DNA of 64,000 nt from Mycoplasma bradburyae (GTDB lineage Bacteria; Bacillota_I; Bacilli_A; Mycoplasmatales; Mycoplasmoidaceae), in assembly GCF_024339025.1 (NCBI RefSeq), contig NZ_CP101415.1, positions 62,001-126,000 of the forward strand. Reading direction: 5' to 3'. Shown here piece after piece: positions 43,031 through 55,461 of the stretch; the first letter of the stretch is position 1; each line of letters opens with the position of its first letter. The notes under the pieces are model-generated. The model saw nothing but the letters and a program-made list of their open reading frames with translations, was not told where the DNA came from and searched no databases. The position numbers were made by a program, and so were the translations under genes.

Positions 43031-46000
43031 ATGAATAAAACCGAAAGCAAAGTTCATGATATTCATTCCACTATCAATTGACTTAATAAATTCTTTTCTG
43101 TATCTGAGCAACTACTTAATTATTTAAGACTAAACGCAGAAGAATCAATTCACACTCTTTCTAAGTCTAAAAGGACCATAGAATTGGTCTTTTTTTTAAA
43201 AAAACCATTAACACCAGAATTATACGAAGAAGCAGTTCGCTTAACAAACTTATACACAAATACCAATAATGAATATTATCTATTCATTAACTTTGCTATT
43301 AAACAATCATTATGAACTCCTGAATTAATACAAAACTGTATTCAGGATATATGTCGTTATAAAAACAAGCCTGCTTTTTTCTTGGAAAAAATCGAATGTA
43401 TTGATGATAGGACGCATGAAATTGTCTTTGCTAATCAAAACATGAAAGCAATGTTTGATGAATCAAATAATGACATAGTAGATTACCTTGATAAATTAGG
43501 TTTTCATGATATTAAACTAACATCTCGTTTTGATCTTGAATTAGCTAATAAAAAACAACTAAAAGAAAAACAAAAAGAATTAGTGATGACGCAAGCAAGA
43601 AAAATTACTAGCAAAGAAAAACCAAAATACCCAAGTCTAGAAGAATGTATTGAATACAATAAAATTCCTGACAGTTCTGAGATTACGCCAATAATAGAAT
43701 TTGATCAAAATGAACCAACTTCATTAACAACATTATGAGCTAAAATTTATCAGATTAATTATGTCGAAAATCCAAATTTTAGAAGAATTAAAATCGGACT
43801 AGCTGATAGAGATAGTGCGATTTTAATTTTTGATTCTTTATGAAATGCTAATTATTTATCTAGCGATTATATTAATCAATTTAAAGTTGGTGATTGAGTA
43901 AAAATTCAAGTAAGAGTTCGAAGTTCTCGCGATCAAAAATTATATACATATATTGAACGTTTAGAAAAAGCTGATGTACCTGAATGATTAAAACCAACGC
44001 CAGAAGATTATACTGACCGTCATGAATTTTTCTTTCACACTAAAATGAGTGCTCATGACGGACTTAACGATGTTAATGATTTGAAAAAATTCTGCGAAGA
44101 AAATCAAATTAAAGACATCGCAATTACTGATACTGGTGTAGTACAATCCTTCCCTGATTTAGTGTCATGAAAAACTAAATTAAGCCCTGAAATCAAAGTT
44201 CATTATGGATTGGAAATTGATGTCTTTGATGATACGGAATTTATTGTAAAAAACAACAAAGATCTTAATCTTGAAGATCTTACTTTTGTTGTTTATGATA
44301 TTGAAACAACTGGTTTAAATGCTTATTATGAGCAAATTATTGAAATCGGTGCAACAAGAATTAAAACATCGCTTAACAAAACAAATAATCAACTAGAATT
44401 TACTGTCCTAGATAAGTTTGAAAAATTCATTAAAAATGAAAAACCGTTATCAGAATTAACTACAAACTTGACTAAGATAAAAGATAGCGATCTAGCTGAT
44501 GCTGAAGATGAAAAAACTGTTCTTAACCAGTTCATGAATTTCATCCAAAAAAACGATGTTTTAGTTGCTCACAACGGTATTGATTTCGACTTTATTTGAG
44601 TTAATACTAAACTTGATAAATACAATTTAGGCAAGCTTGATAACCCAATGCTTGATACCCTAAGATTAGCATATCAACTATACCGTTATCAAAGATATAG
44701 TCTAGAAAACTTATCAAAAAAACTAGATGTCGAATATGACAAGGAAGCAGCTCACAGAGCTAATTACGATACCGAAGTTTTATCTAAATGTTTGATAGCT
44801 ATGCTTAGTAATGTTTATGCTAAGAATTGAAGATCATTATTAGATTTAAACGATAAACAAAAATTAGTTAATGATATTGCTAATTTAAAAGTTAACAAAA
44901 AAACAGATTCAAACGATCAAGAAGAATCTAATTCTTTATTAAATGAAAATTTATTTAACCGTATTCGGGCTAGAAAGGCATTATTATACGCAAAGAACCA
45001 AAAAGGTTTGAAAGCATTATATAAACTTGTTAGTTTAGCATCAACAGATCAATTTTATGGAACCCCTAAATTATTTTGATCTGATATTAAAAAATACGAA
45101 GACGATATTTTGGTTTCATCTCATCCGCTTAATGGTCACATTGTGCATGCTGCTAAATATGACACAGAAGAAAATCTTGTAAAAATCATTAAAAATCATA
45201 ATTTTGTTCAGATTCCCTTACCTTCTTTATTTAGAAAAGAAATTTCAAAAGGTAATATTGAACAAGAACATGTTTATGATCTTATTAATAGAATTATTAA
45301 GATCTGCGAACAAGAAAACATCTTATATACATTTAGTTCTTTAGCGCATTATTTAAGAAAAGAACAGAAGAAATTTTATGACTGCTTAATTACCACAGAG
45401 ATGGCCGGTAAAAGATTGCACCATTTCTATGATCGTGAACTAGAAGATAAAAATAGAAGAGAACTAATTACACCATACTTACATATACGTAAGAAAATGG
45501 AAGTTTATAATGATTTTAACTTCATCAAGGAACCAAATATTTTAGCTAAACTAATTCATCAAAATGGAGCGAAAATCTCGCAATTATTTGATGACGATAA
45601 ATTATTGCCATACCCTCAAAAATTACATCCACCAAAGATTGAAGGATCTGATGAAAAACTACAAAAATTAGTATGGGATAAAGCTGATGAATTATTTGGT
45701 CAACAAATTGATCCAATCATTAAATCGAGAATTGAATATGAATTAAATGCAATTATTGGTAATGGTTATGGAATTGTTTATTGATTAGCACATTTACTAG
45801 TTAAAAAATCTAACGATGATGGTTATATTGTTGGTTCGAGAGGTTCAGTAGGATCATCAATTGTAGCGTTATTAGCTGGTATCTCAGAAGTTAATCCATT
45901 AGAACCATATTATTATTGCAAAAAGTGTAAAAAAACCGAGTTTATTAATGATATTGATGACGGATACGATCTTGTTAATAAACCTTGTATTAATCCTTCT

Positions 46001-47539
46001 TGCGATGGGGAAATGAAAGGTGAAGGGCACAATATTCCGTTTGCCTCGTTTATGGGGTTCAATGGAGAAAAGATTCCTGATATTGATTTAAACTTTTCAA
46101 GTCTTTACCAATTAAAAGCTCATGATTATGTTAAGGAAATGTTTGGTGAATCGCACACAGCTAGAAGTGGTACGATTTCAACCATGCAAGAAAAAACTGC
46201 ACGCAAATTCGTGTACGATTATTTCGAAAAACTAAATCGACCTGAAGATATCGATCGTTTAACTGATTGGTATGCTAGCGAAATAACTGAAATCAAAAGA
46301 ACAACAGGACAACACCCTGGAGGTATTTTAGTTTTTCCTAAGGATATGGAAATTGAAGATTTTTGTCCAATTAACTATCCTGCAGATGATAAAAGTTCTA
46401 ATTGAAAAACTTCTCACTTTAAATATGAATACCTTCATGATACTTTATTAAAACTAGATATTTTATCTCAAGAAGACCCGACAATTCTTAAGTTTTTATA
46501 TGATGTAACTAATGTTAAAGCAGAAGATATTCCTAATAATGATAAAGATGTTTTATCATTATTTAATTTAGAACATTGTTTAGATTTTAGTGGTAACGAC
46601 ATTTTAGCGAATGCGACAGGTGCTTTAGGTATTCCGGAGTTTGGTACTAAAATTACAAGAGACATTTTAAAGATAGCTAAACCAGCTTCTTTTGCTGATT
46701 TAATTAGAGTTTCTGGTTTAAGTCACGGAACAGATGTTTGAGCTGGCAATGCTGCTGATCTAATTCTTGAAAAGAACTATAAGCTTAATGAAGTTATTGC
46801 TTGTCGTGATGATATTATGACTTATTTAAGTTCGATTGGTATCGATAAAAAAATCGCATTTAGCATTATGGAAGATGTGCGTAAGGGTAAGAAGTTAAAA
46901 CCTCAATACGAAGAAATCATGCGAGAATTTAAGGTATCTGAAGACTACATTGATTCTTGTAACAAAATTAAGTATATGTTCCCTAAAGCCCATGCAACAG
47001 CTTATGTTTTAATGGCGTGAAAAATTGCGTGATTTAAAGTGCATCATCCCTCAGCTTTTTATGCCGCAATCTTTTCATTTAAAATCAAAGAACATGATAT
47101 TCTTCCTTGTGTTACTGGTGGCATTAATGAAGTTATGCGCTTGTATAAAGATATATCAACACGAATTGAAAAATCACGACGAAATAATACTAATGCCGCT
47201 TTCAAAGTTACCGAAAAAGAAAAAGATCTTTTATCAACTTATGAAGTGTATATTGAAATGTTGCAACGTAATATTAAATTAGAACAAGTAAGTTTAGAAC
47301 ATTCAGATGCATTAAATTTTGTCGTTAAAAATAACAAAATTTATCCACCATTTAATGTAATACCAGGACTAGGTGAAGAAATTGCTAAACTGATTGTTAA
47401 AAGTCGTAACGAAAGCGCTTTTAAATCTCAAGCAGATTTAAAAACAAGATGTAAATTATCAAAAAAAATCTGGGATTATTTCACTGAGTACAAAGTATTT
47501 GGCGACTTGAAGCCGGATGAAAAAATTCGGTTATACTAA
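43031..47539 (+). CDS. polC: DNA polymerase III alpha subunit, PolC type
   Basis: Main replicative polymerase of low-G+C Gram-positives, with built-in proofreading. The 1502-residue product contains an OB domain (about 220-310), a PHP domain (from [17 protein letters not shown], about 335), a DnaQ-like exonuclease inserted at residues 417-600 ([10 protein letters not shown]) and the polymerase palm (GSRGSVGSS near 935 and PDIDLNFS near 1016). The PHP motif starts FFHT instead of HLHT, so a metal ligand is changed there. Many UGA Trp codons. A clear AAGGGG ribosome binding site precedes the ATG. proS, which usually lies between rseP and polC in Firmicutes, is missing. A terminator-like hairpin is found about 140 bases into the gene. 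Confidence 0.96.
43169..43197 (+). promoter_or_regulatory. Terminator-like hairpin within the 5' end of polC
   Basis: AAAAGGACCA (43169-43178) pairs with TGGTCTTTTT (43185-43194) with one G-T pair around a six-base loop, and the T run continues to 43197. The structure lies inside polC codons 47-56. It looks like an intrinsic terminator; whether it works while ribosomes translate is unknown. Confidence 0.45.
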
Positions 47540-47560
47540 AATATATAATAATAAAAATTT

Positions 47561-50500
47561 ATGGCTTCTGATTGAACTTGATTAAAGAATCGACTTATTA
47601 ACGATAAAACTAAATCAAAGAGCTTTTGAATTGGTTCTACTAGTAGTTCTATAATGGATATTGCAGAATTACTAAAGGCTACTTCTAATATCTTTGATCT
47701 CTCAATAAAAGGGATCATTACATATCTTAATAGCAACGATCATTTAGAATTAGATTTAAAAAAACTAAAAGAATTATCTGATGAAGATGCGATGCGACTT
47801 TTTGAATTTGATAATTCTAGAGAATTGTATAAGTACTATACAAATGAATTTAGTAAGTTGCATAAAAAAATTAAGAAACAACAAAGAGAAACAGGTGATG
47901 CTTCATTATTTATTGGTTTGCCAATTATTGAAGGTTGTAACCAATGAGGTGATAGCTATAAAGCGCCGTTATTATACGCAGAAGTTGAATTAAAACAAGT
48001 TAATCAGTATCAAAAAATTATTTTATCAATCAATAGGTCAGAATTCTTAATTAACACAACAATACTTGCTGTTGAAACAAATAAGCGAGGAATCTTGTTT
48101 GAAAACAATTATGATCAATCGAAATTAGATGTTGATCAAGCAATTGAGATCTTTAGATCCTTAGATATTGGATTTAAAAAAATGCCAACGAACGAACTTT
48201 ATCGTTTTCAAAATATAACTAAAAAAGAGTTCGTTCAAAAATGAAGTGAAAATGGCGCTGTAAACAATATTTTAAATAATGTTGTTTTAGGTGTTTTTGA
48301 CGTAAAAGGCGATAAATTATTAAAAGATTTTACAGAAATATTGGTTAATGATCCAGGTGCTATTGATGAAACTTTTAATAATAAAAAAGACCTTTTATTC
48401 AACCACGAAAAGTTTGCTAATGAATATTCATTAAGTGATATTTATTTAGTATCGCATTTAGATTTTTATCAACAATTAGCTGTTAAACATGCTCTTGAAG
48501 GTGATGTTGTTATCGAAGGTCCTCCTGGCACAGGGAAGTCTGAGACGATCCTGAATATTTTAATTAATATTGCTCTTAGAAATAAAACTGCATTGTTTGT
48601 TACAGAAAAAGCGACAGCAATGGAAGTTGTATATAACCGTTTAGGAAAGTTTAAAAACCTGGCATTATACATCCCAAATTTAAACAAAGAAGCAGGTAAA
48701 TTTTATAGTCAGTTTTCTAATTACGAAAAATACTTTGTGGAAAACTATTATGATAATGTTTTAAACACACCACCTGCAAAGTTCGATAAAAACTACTTAA
48801 AACAGTATTATGAAATGTCGAACATAATCCAAAAAATATATAACTACGAAATCAGCTCAGGTGATTATAGTTATTCTTTCTTGAGTTTGATTTTAGGTTT
48901 TGAACCATTGGATGTTGAACATATTAAAATCGATGATTTTGTTCGATTTAATGATTGAGTGAGAACTTATACAAGCGAAGAGTGAATGGAAAAACATCGC
49001 GAGTATATTGCTTTATATAACGAAATTGATACCAAATGAAAAGCTAGTACTTTTTCTACATTTCTTAAGATTTATCAAAATGATCCAGATGACATCAGAA
49101 CACTGATGTATGCTATTCATCTATATGCTAAAAAAGGAATTGTTAAAGAACATTACCGTGTTCCTTTTTTATTCAAACCATATGAAAAACTGATTGAATC
49201 TTGCAAGTTGGTAACTCAACAGATTAATAGGTTTATTGAATTAGAACCATATAAATCTGAAACAACTAAAAGAACTATTCTAAAGAATATTGAAATTAAT
49301 ATTAAGAAACGTCAAAAAGAATATTTTAATTCTTGATATGTGCAAAATCATTCAGGCGTTTTTTTAAGTAAATTAAATTGAGCACAAAATGCTTTAGATG
49401 GTCTTCAAGAAAACTATACCTCTGATGTTGATGTTTATATTCAATCGTGTAAACGTAATCTTAAAGCTAAGATTATTAAAAACTTTTATGATCTTTACAA
49501 AGAAGATAAGAAGACATTGTTAGAAATTTGTCGTCAAGGACGTAATAAGATTTTTAAGAATATAAATTGATGATTCAATCTTAACCGTGAAAACATTATG
49601 CGGATGTTTAAAATTCACATAATGTCATTTGAAACAGCATCAATTTTACTTGAAAACCGCAAGGACTTGTATGATTATGTAATAGTTGATGAAGCTAGCC
49701 AAGTGTTTTTAGAAAGAGCATTACCATCGCTTTATCGTGCTAAGAATTATATTATTGCAGGTGATACCAAGCAATTACAACCAAGTAGTTTCTTCTCATC
49801 TCGTTCAGAATATGATGAAGTAGCACTTGATCATATTCCTGATGAAGAGTTAATTGAAGTTGAAGAATCAGTTAATGCAATCAGTTTAATTCATTTCTTG
49901 AAAGAAAGAAGCAGAATTAATGTGATGTTAAAGTATCACTACCGTTCGAATTTTGGTGATTTAATCGCTTTTACTAATGATCATATCTATGATAGTGAAT
50001 TGATCTTTATGAACAAAGCGATCAAACAAAAGAATTCTTTTATCGTTCATGATGTTATTAATGGTAAATGAAAAGATCGTAAGAACGTTGCTGAGGCTCA
50101 AGAAATCGTATCACGCGTTCAACGTTTAACTAAAACTGAAGATTACAAAAAAACTTTAGGTATCGTTGCTTTTAATAAAAATCAAGCAACCCTTATTGAG
50201 TTAATGCTTGATAAATTGAATGATCCATTAATCAATGAATGAAGAGAACGTACGAATGATAATGGTGAATACACCGGATTATTTGTTAAGTCGGTTGAAA
50301 ACGTTCAAGGGGATGAACGTGATATTATCATCTTCTCAATTGCTTATGACAAATCAGTAGTTAGTTATGGACCGATTAGTAGCACCACAAATGGAATTAA
50401 TCGATTAAATGTAGCAATCACCAGAGCCAAAGATCGCATTGAAATATTCAAGTCATCTAAAGCTAGCGAATATAATGGTTGAGGTTCGTCTTCACCAGGT

Positions 50501-50971
50501 TCTAGATTATTCGTAGAATATTTAGATTATTGCGAAAAGACCGCTAAAAACGATAACTTGCCAACATTTGATCGACAAACAATCGAGATTGAAGATAAAC
50601 TAAAACAAAAGCCTGATATTTTTGAAGAAGTTAAACAAACTCTTGAAAAAATGTTTGGTCAATATTTCACAGTTAAGAGAAATGTTGATAACGGATCATA
50701 CAACTTTGATTTCGTTATTTATTATGACGATATTCCGATACTAGTAATTGATTTAGATATCAAAGAATTCAAAGGAATGGCTGATTTTAGCGAAAACTTT
50801 GTTTATCGCAAAATCTTCTTAAAAAATCGTGGATGAGAACACTACACAATCTGATCTACCGAATGAAAACTTAATATGAAAAAAATCTTATTAGAGATTA
50901 AAGATATTCTCGATAAAGGAACTAGATCAATTCGAAAAGAAAATGAAAATTAATAATTATCTTTTAAGATA
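47561..50971 (+). CDS. Superfamily 1 helicase with C-terminal nuclease-like domain (MG140-like)
   Basis: The 1136-residue protein has SF1B helicase motifs: P-loop EGPPGTGKSE (about residues 319-328), motif II VDEASQVF (about 709-716), GDTKQLQPSSF, a Q-rich VENVQGDERDII motif and VAITRAKDRIEIF (motif VI). The last 110 residues (NFDFVIYYDDIPILVIDLD... and WEHYTIWSTEW) resemble the Vsr-like restriction-endonuclease-fold domain that ends many large bacterial helicases, though no full nuclease triad is certain. Position just before nusA-infB-rbfA corresponds to MG140. Many UGA Trp codons. The stop is TAA at 50969-50971, with the nusA promoter following directly. Role in DNA or RNA metabolism is unknown. 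Confidence 0.85.
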
Positions 50972-50984
50972 AAAATATTTTCTT

Positions 50985-50990
50985 GTATAA
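50985..50990 (+). promoter_or_regulatory. -10 box of the nusA operon
   Basis: TATAAT (50985-50990) with a weak TTAAGA (50963-50968) 16 bases before it, inside and just after the end of the helicase gene. Transcription would begin near 50997, upstream of the hairpin at 51011. Confidence 0.6.
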
Positions 50991-51010
50991 TTAAGATAAG
51001 AATTATGAAT

Positions 51011-51041
51011 AGCGACAACCCGAGGTTGTCGCTTCTTTTTT
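51011..51041 (+). terminator. Intrinsic terminator/attenuator in the nusA leader
   Basis: AGCGACAACC (51011-51020) pairs perfectly with GGTTGTCGCT (51024-51033) around CGA, followed by TCTTTTTTT. This is one of the best terminators of the window, yet it ends only ten bases before the nusA ATG and lies downstream of the TATAAT at 50985. It could end helicase transcription, or act as an attenuator in the nusA leader, which NusA itself could enhance. Confidence 0.8.
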
Positions 51042-51051
51042 AAATTAATTC

Positions 51052-52932
51052 ATGAGTGTTGATAATAAAAGTTTCTTAGAAGCAATCGAGACGGTTGCTC
51101 TATCTAAAAATATTTCTAAACAAGAAATAAGTTCAATTTTAAAAGATGCAATTATTAGAGCTTGCGCTAAAGAAGATCCAGATCAAAGAATTGATGTAAT
51201 GATTGATTTTGATTCTGGTTTATTAAAGATTTTTAAACTATATAAAGTAGTTGAAAATTCTATTAGCGAAGAAGAATTTGATGAAATTAACGAAATTCAT
51301 TTAAGTGACGCTTTAAAAACTAACCCAACAATTCAGGTTGGCGATGATTTTTTAAGATCGCTTAGCATTAGTGATTTATCAAGAGTAGTAGCTACTAATA
51401 TTTCGCAATATTTCCGTCAAAAGTTATCAGAATTAGTTAACAAACAAGCTGTATCTGAATGAACTCCTAAACTTAATAAAATTGTTCGTGGAACTGTTGA
51501 AAGAGATGAAAACAACCAAAACATTTTATTAGTTAATTTAGGCGGTATTTATGCTTATTATTACAAAAAAGATTGAGTTCCTAACGAAGAGTTAAAACCA
51601 GATGTTGAATATGATTTTGTATTAACTCAAATCAAAGAACAATCTAAGAGTTGACCACTTGTAGTATCGCGTTCAGACGCTAAATATGTACAACATATAC
51701 TAACTGAAAACATTCCTGAGATTAAAGAAGGAATTGTTGAAATTAAAGCGATTCAAAGAGTAGCTGGACAAAAAACTAAAGTTGCAGTTTCATCAAATAA
51801 TCCTGATATTGATCCTGTTACATTAATTTTAGGTGATGGCGGGATGCGAATTAAAACAATTGCAGCAAACCTAATTGAACACTCAGCTGGAGTTAAGTTT
51901 AGTAATGAAGTTATTGATATCTTCCACTGAAATGATGATGTATTTAAATTAATTGCTAATGCTTGTTATCCAGTTGATATCATCGGGATCGATGTTTTAG
52001 AAGATTCTGAAAGAGATAAAAGTGTTGATATTATTGTAGAAGATCAATATTTACCTTACTTAATTGGTAGAGCTGGTATCAATGTTAGATTATTATCTTA
52101 CATAACTGGTTGATCAATTGATTTTAAAGCTCACTCAGTTGCTATCGAAGATGGTATTAACATCGTTCCATTAAACTATTCGCCAATTAATAATTCAGTA
52201 TTAGCTGACCAATTTAAATTCAACAACAGAAGATCAAGAATTGCATCAAAACAACCATTCAAGAAAGTTGAAAAAATTCAAACTCCATTGGTTGCTTACT
52301 CAACAGCAGTTGAATCAGATGCCGATATTAAAGTTGATATTGATAGTATTTACACTGAACCACAAGAACAACGTTATGAAATGATTGACGTTAGTAAATA
52401 TCAACCAAAACCAATTTCAGACGAAGTATTAGATGAGAACTTGCCTATTGAAAGCTTCGATGAAATTAAACAATTCGAAGAATTTGATCCTTCAGTTATT
52501 GAACAAGAAAATAACGAAGAATTAATCAACGAAGAAGAGAATCAAGTTGATGTTGTTCAAGAACAACCTATTAAAAAACAATCTGATGATATTTCAGAAC
52601 AACTTGCAAATATAGATTTAGATCAATTATTAGAAGAACCTAATAATACTCAACAAGAACAAAAAGAAACTAAAGCTTCTAAGAAGTCTAAAAAACAAAA
52701 AGAAGAGATTCAAGAATCTGTTGAGTTTGTTGCTGTTGATGAATCAGCATATGATAACGTGAAAAATGACAATACATCAATTACCGAATTAATTCGCGAA
52801 ATCGATGTAACAGCAACACCAAAAAAAGAAATCAAAAAAGTTCTCCTTGTAGATGATAAAAAAGAAAAAGACAAGGATAAGAAAAAGAAGAAGAGCCAAC
52901 GTCAAAGCTTGGACAGCTTCGATGATCTATAA
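51052..52932 (+). CDS. nusA: Transcription termination/antitermination protein NusA with long acidic tail
   Basis: NusA binds RNA polymerase and nascent RNA, modulating pausing, termination and rRNA antitermination. The 626-residue protein has the N-terminal RNAP-binding domain (to about 135), an S1 domain (RGTVERDENNQNILLVNLGG) and two KH domains (ILGDGGMRIKTIAANL and YLIGRAGINVRLLSYI), ending near residue 390. Residues about 405-626 are an extra Gln/Glu/Asp/Lys-rich tail not found in Bacillus NusA. In Mycoplasma pneumoniae, NusA has been seen in cells between RNA polymerase and ribosome, so such tails may matter for coupling. UGA Trp codons are read. The nusA-rnpM-infB-rbfA order is standard; rimP is missing upstream. 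Confidence 0.95.
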
Positions 52933-52945
52933 TATTTAGCACGAA

Positions 52946-53215
52946 ATGAAAAACATTAGCCTACGACTTGATTTGATAAGTAAAAAACAATTTCCAAAAA
53001 ATCAATTGTTTCGAATCGTTTTTTATAACAATCAATTAATCATTGATCAAGAAAACAAAATTAAAGCTCGTGGCGTGTATTTTAAAAAAGACAATGAATT
53101 CAAAATCGATAAAAAGATCAAAGCTTTAATACAAAGAAGCTTTAAAACTAAGATATCAGAAGAACAATTTGAAAATCTTAGTAACGCATTAGAGAAACGA
53201 GGTCAATATGAATAA
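52946..53215 (+). CDS. rnpM: YlxR/RnpM family RNA-binding protein
   Basis: The 89-residue protein has the family pattern KNQLFRIVFYNNQLIIDQENKI-like followed by ARGVYFKKD, equivalent to the RV...GRGAYI core of YlxR, recently described in Bacillus as an RNase P modulator. The usual N-terminal RxCxxxR motif is not recognisable here. It lies between nusA and infB and overlaps infB by eight bases. Confidence 0.82.
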   Translation: MKNISLRLDLISKKQFPKNQLFRIVFYNNQLIIDQENKIKARGVYFKKDNEFKIDKKIKALIQRSFKTKISEEQFENLSNALEKRGQYE

Positions 53216-55055
53216 GAAACCGGCAAAAAATAAAAAACCATTTGATAAGAGATCTAAGATCAATATCAAATCTTACTTAAAAGAAGTTAAGGTTGGTGTT
53301 CAAGATGGAGTTTTTATTTATACAGACCCTTTAAGTATCGATCAGTTTGCTAAAAAAATTAACCAACCTGTTGCTAAAATTATTAAATACTTTTTTGCTA
53401 AAGGGATCAATACAATTAACTTAAATACGATTCTTTCTTTAGAACAAATTGGTGAATTGTGTTTAGAGTTTGGTCTTGATTTTAAGATCGAAAAAGAAGT
53501 AACAAATGAAAATATCTTAGATAATATCGAATTCAAAGATAAAAAAGAAGATCTAGTTAAACGCCCTGCAATTGTTACTGTAATGGGTCACGTAGACCAC
53601 GGTAAAACCTCTTTATTAGATGCCATTAGATCTACTAATGTAACATCTGGTGAAGCTGGTGGTATCACTCAACATATTGGTGCATACCAAGTTAAGAAAA
53701 ATAATGAATTAATTACATTTATTGACACTCCTGGTCACGAAGCATTTACCGAAATGCGTGCTCGTGGTGCTAATATTACTGATATCGTTGTTTTGGTTGT
53801 AGCTGGTGATGACGGTATTAAACCTCAAACAGAAGAAGCTATTGACCATGCTAAAAACGCAGGTGTTCCAATAATCGTTTTTGTTAACAAAATGGATAAA
53901 CCATCTGCTAATTATGAACGTGTTGTTCAACAGATCTCTAAATATGATTTATCACCAGAAGATTATGGTGGAGATACAATCTTTGTACAAGGTTCAGCAT
54001 TAAAAAATGAAGGTATTAACGAGTTATTAGATTCAATCCTTACATTAGCAGAAATTAATGAATATAAAGCTAATCCTAACGCAGATCCATATGGTATTGT
54101 TGTTGAATCTAAATTAGTTTCAGGGCTAGGTCCACAAGCTACTGTTATTATCAAGCGTGGAACTTTAAAAGTTGGTGACTATATCTGTATAGGTGCTGCT
54201 TTTGGTAAAGTTAGATTAATGCAAGATGAAAAAGGTAATAATATAACTGAAGCCACCCCATCAACACCTGTTAAAATTTCAGGTTTAGATAATGTGCCAG
54301 TTGCTGGTGAAAAATTCTTAGGTTTAGCTACTGAAAAAGAAGCTAAAGAATTATCAGAATCATATAAAATTAAACAACAAAAACAAAAACACCTAAGTTT
54401 ACAAGAAAGCCACGAAAAAAGAACGCGTGTTAACACTGATGGTCTTAAATGTATTGATTTAATTATTAAGTCAGATGTTCAAGGAAGTTTAGAAGCAATT
54501 AAATACGCGATTTCTAACATCAACATTGAAGGTGTTACTACGAATATTATTCGGGCTTCAACTGGAGCGATATCTGAAACTGATATTAAATTAGCTCAAG
54601 CTTCAAATTCAACTGTTATTTCATTTAATTTAGCAGTTTCTAAACAAATTAAAGATTTAGCTAGTTCATCAAACATCGAAATCTTATCTTATGAAATCAT
54701 TTATAAGATGGTTGAAGATCTTGAAAAGATCATGAAGGGTGAATTAGACCCAGTGTTTGAAGAACAAGACTTAGGTCAAGCAATCGTTAGAGCAATTTGA
54801 AAACACTCAAAAATTGGTACGATAGCCGGAAGTTATGTTCAATCTGGTAAAGTAGTTAAAAATGGATTATGTCGAATTATTCGTGATGGTGTTATTATCT
54901 ATAAATCTAAGATCGGTTCACTAAAAGTTAAAGAAAATTTTGCTGATAAAGTTGAAAACAATAAAGAGTGTGGAATTGTTGTTGAAAACTACAATGATAT
55001 TAAAGAAAACGATATTATTGAAATTTATGAAATTGTTAAAAAACGAGTGCAATAA
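53208..55055 (+). CDS. infB: Translation initiation factor IF-2
   Basis: GTPase that places initiator tRNA on the 30S subunit. The 615-residue protein keeps one IF2_N domain (DPLSIDQFAKKINQPVAKII) and the G domain: GHVDHGKTS (about 126-134), DTPGHEAF and NKMD. It also has the C-terminal initiator-tRNA-binding domains. It lacks the long N-terminal extension of enteric IF-2, as usual for mollicutes. One UGA Trp at 54798-54800. It overlaps rnpM by eight bases, and its TAA overlaps the rbfA ATG by one base. Confidence 0.96.
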
Positions 55056-55405
55056 TGAGTAATATTAAAACTTTAAGATTAGAATCAACAATTCATCGAA
55101 TTCTTAATAACGCAATTAGTTCAGAGATTGAAAATCGCTTGGTAAGAGAAAGTTCAATTACCTCAGTTAAACTATCACCAGACAAAAGTATAGCTAAAAT
55201 TTACATCGATTGTTTCATCCAAAAAAACATTGCCAAAACATTGCAAGCATACAAAGACGTTGCTGGTGTTTTTAAATTTATCTTAAGTAAAAAATTAACT
55301 ATAAGAAAAGTTCCGCAATTAGTTTTCTACCAAGATGAAAGTATTACAAATGGTATGAAAATAGATCGTATTCTTGCTGAAATTAAAGAAGAAGAACAAA
55401 AATAA
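55055..55405 (+). CDS. rbfA: Ribosome-binding factor A
   Basis: Small-subunit maturation factor with a KH-like fold. The 116-residue product begins with a helix LRLESTIHRILNNAISSEI and has ITSVKLSPDKSIAKIYIDCF and LTIRKVPQLVFYQDESI, typical of RbfA. Translationally coupled to infB (TAATG). Confidence 0.93.
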   Translation: MSNIKTLRLESTIHRILNNAISSEIENRLVRESSITSVKLSPDKSIAKIYIDCFIQKNIAKTLQAYKDVAGVFKFILSKKLTIRKVPQLVFYQDESITNGMKIDRILAEIKEEEQK

Positions 55406-55440
55406 AAATAATCAGCTTTATTACATAAAGCTGATTATTT
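55406..55440 (+). terminator. Intrinsic terminator after rbfA
   Basis: AATAATCAGCTTTA (55407-55420) pairs perfectly with TAAAGCTGATTATT (55426-55439) around a TTACA loop, and the stem can extend by one A-T pair on each side. The T tract is short. It probably ends the nusA-rnpM-infB-rbfA transcript. Confidence 0.75.
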
Positions 55441-55461
55441 CATAATTATATTTATCAATCA

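Noticed and set aside
42893-43111. Minus-strand frame spanning the rseP-polC junction
   Set aside because: It is antisense to both well-supported genes and lacks any family signal.
47025-47282. 85-residue + strand frame inside polC
   Set aside because: It overlaps the conserved polC frame entirely and has no recognisable features.
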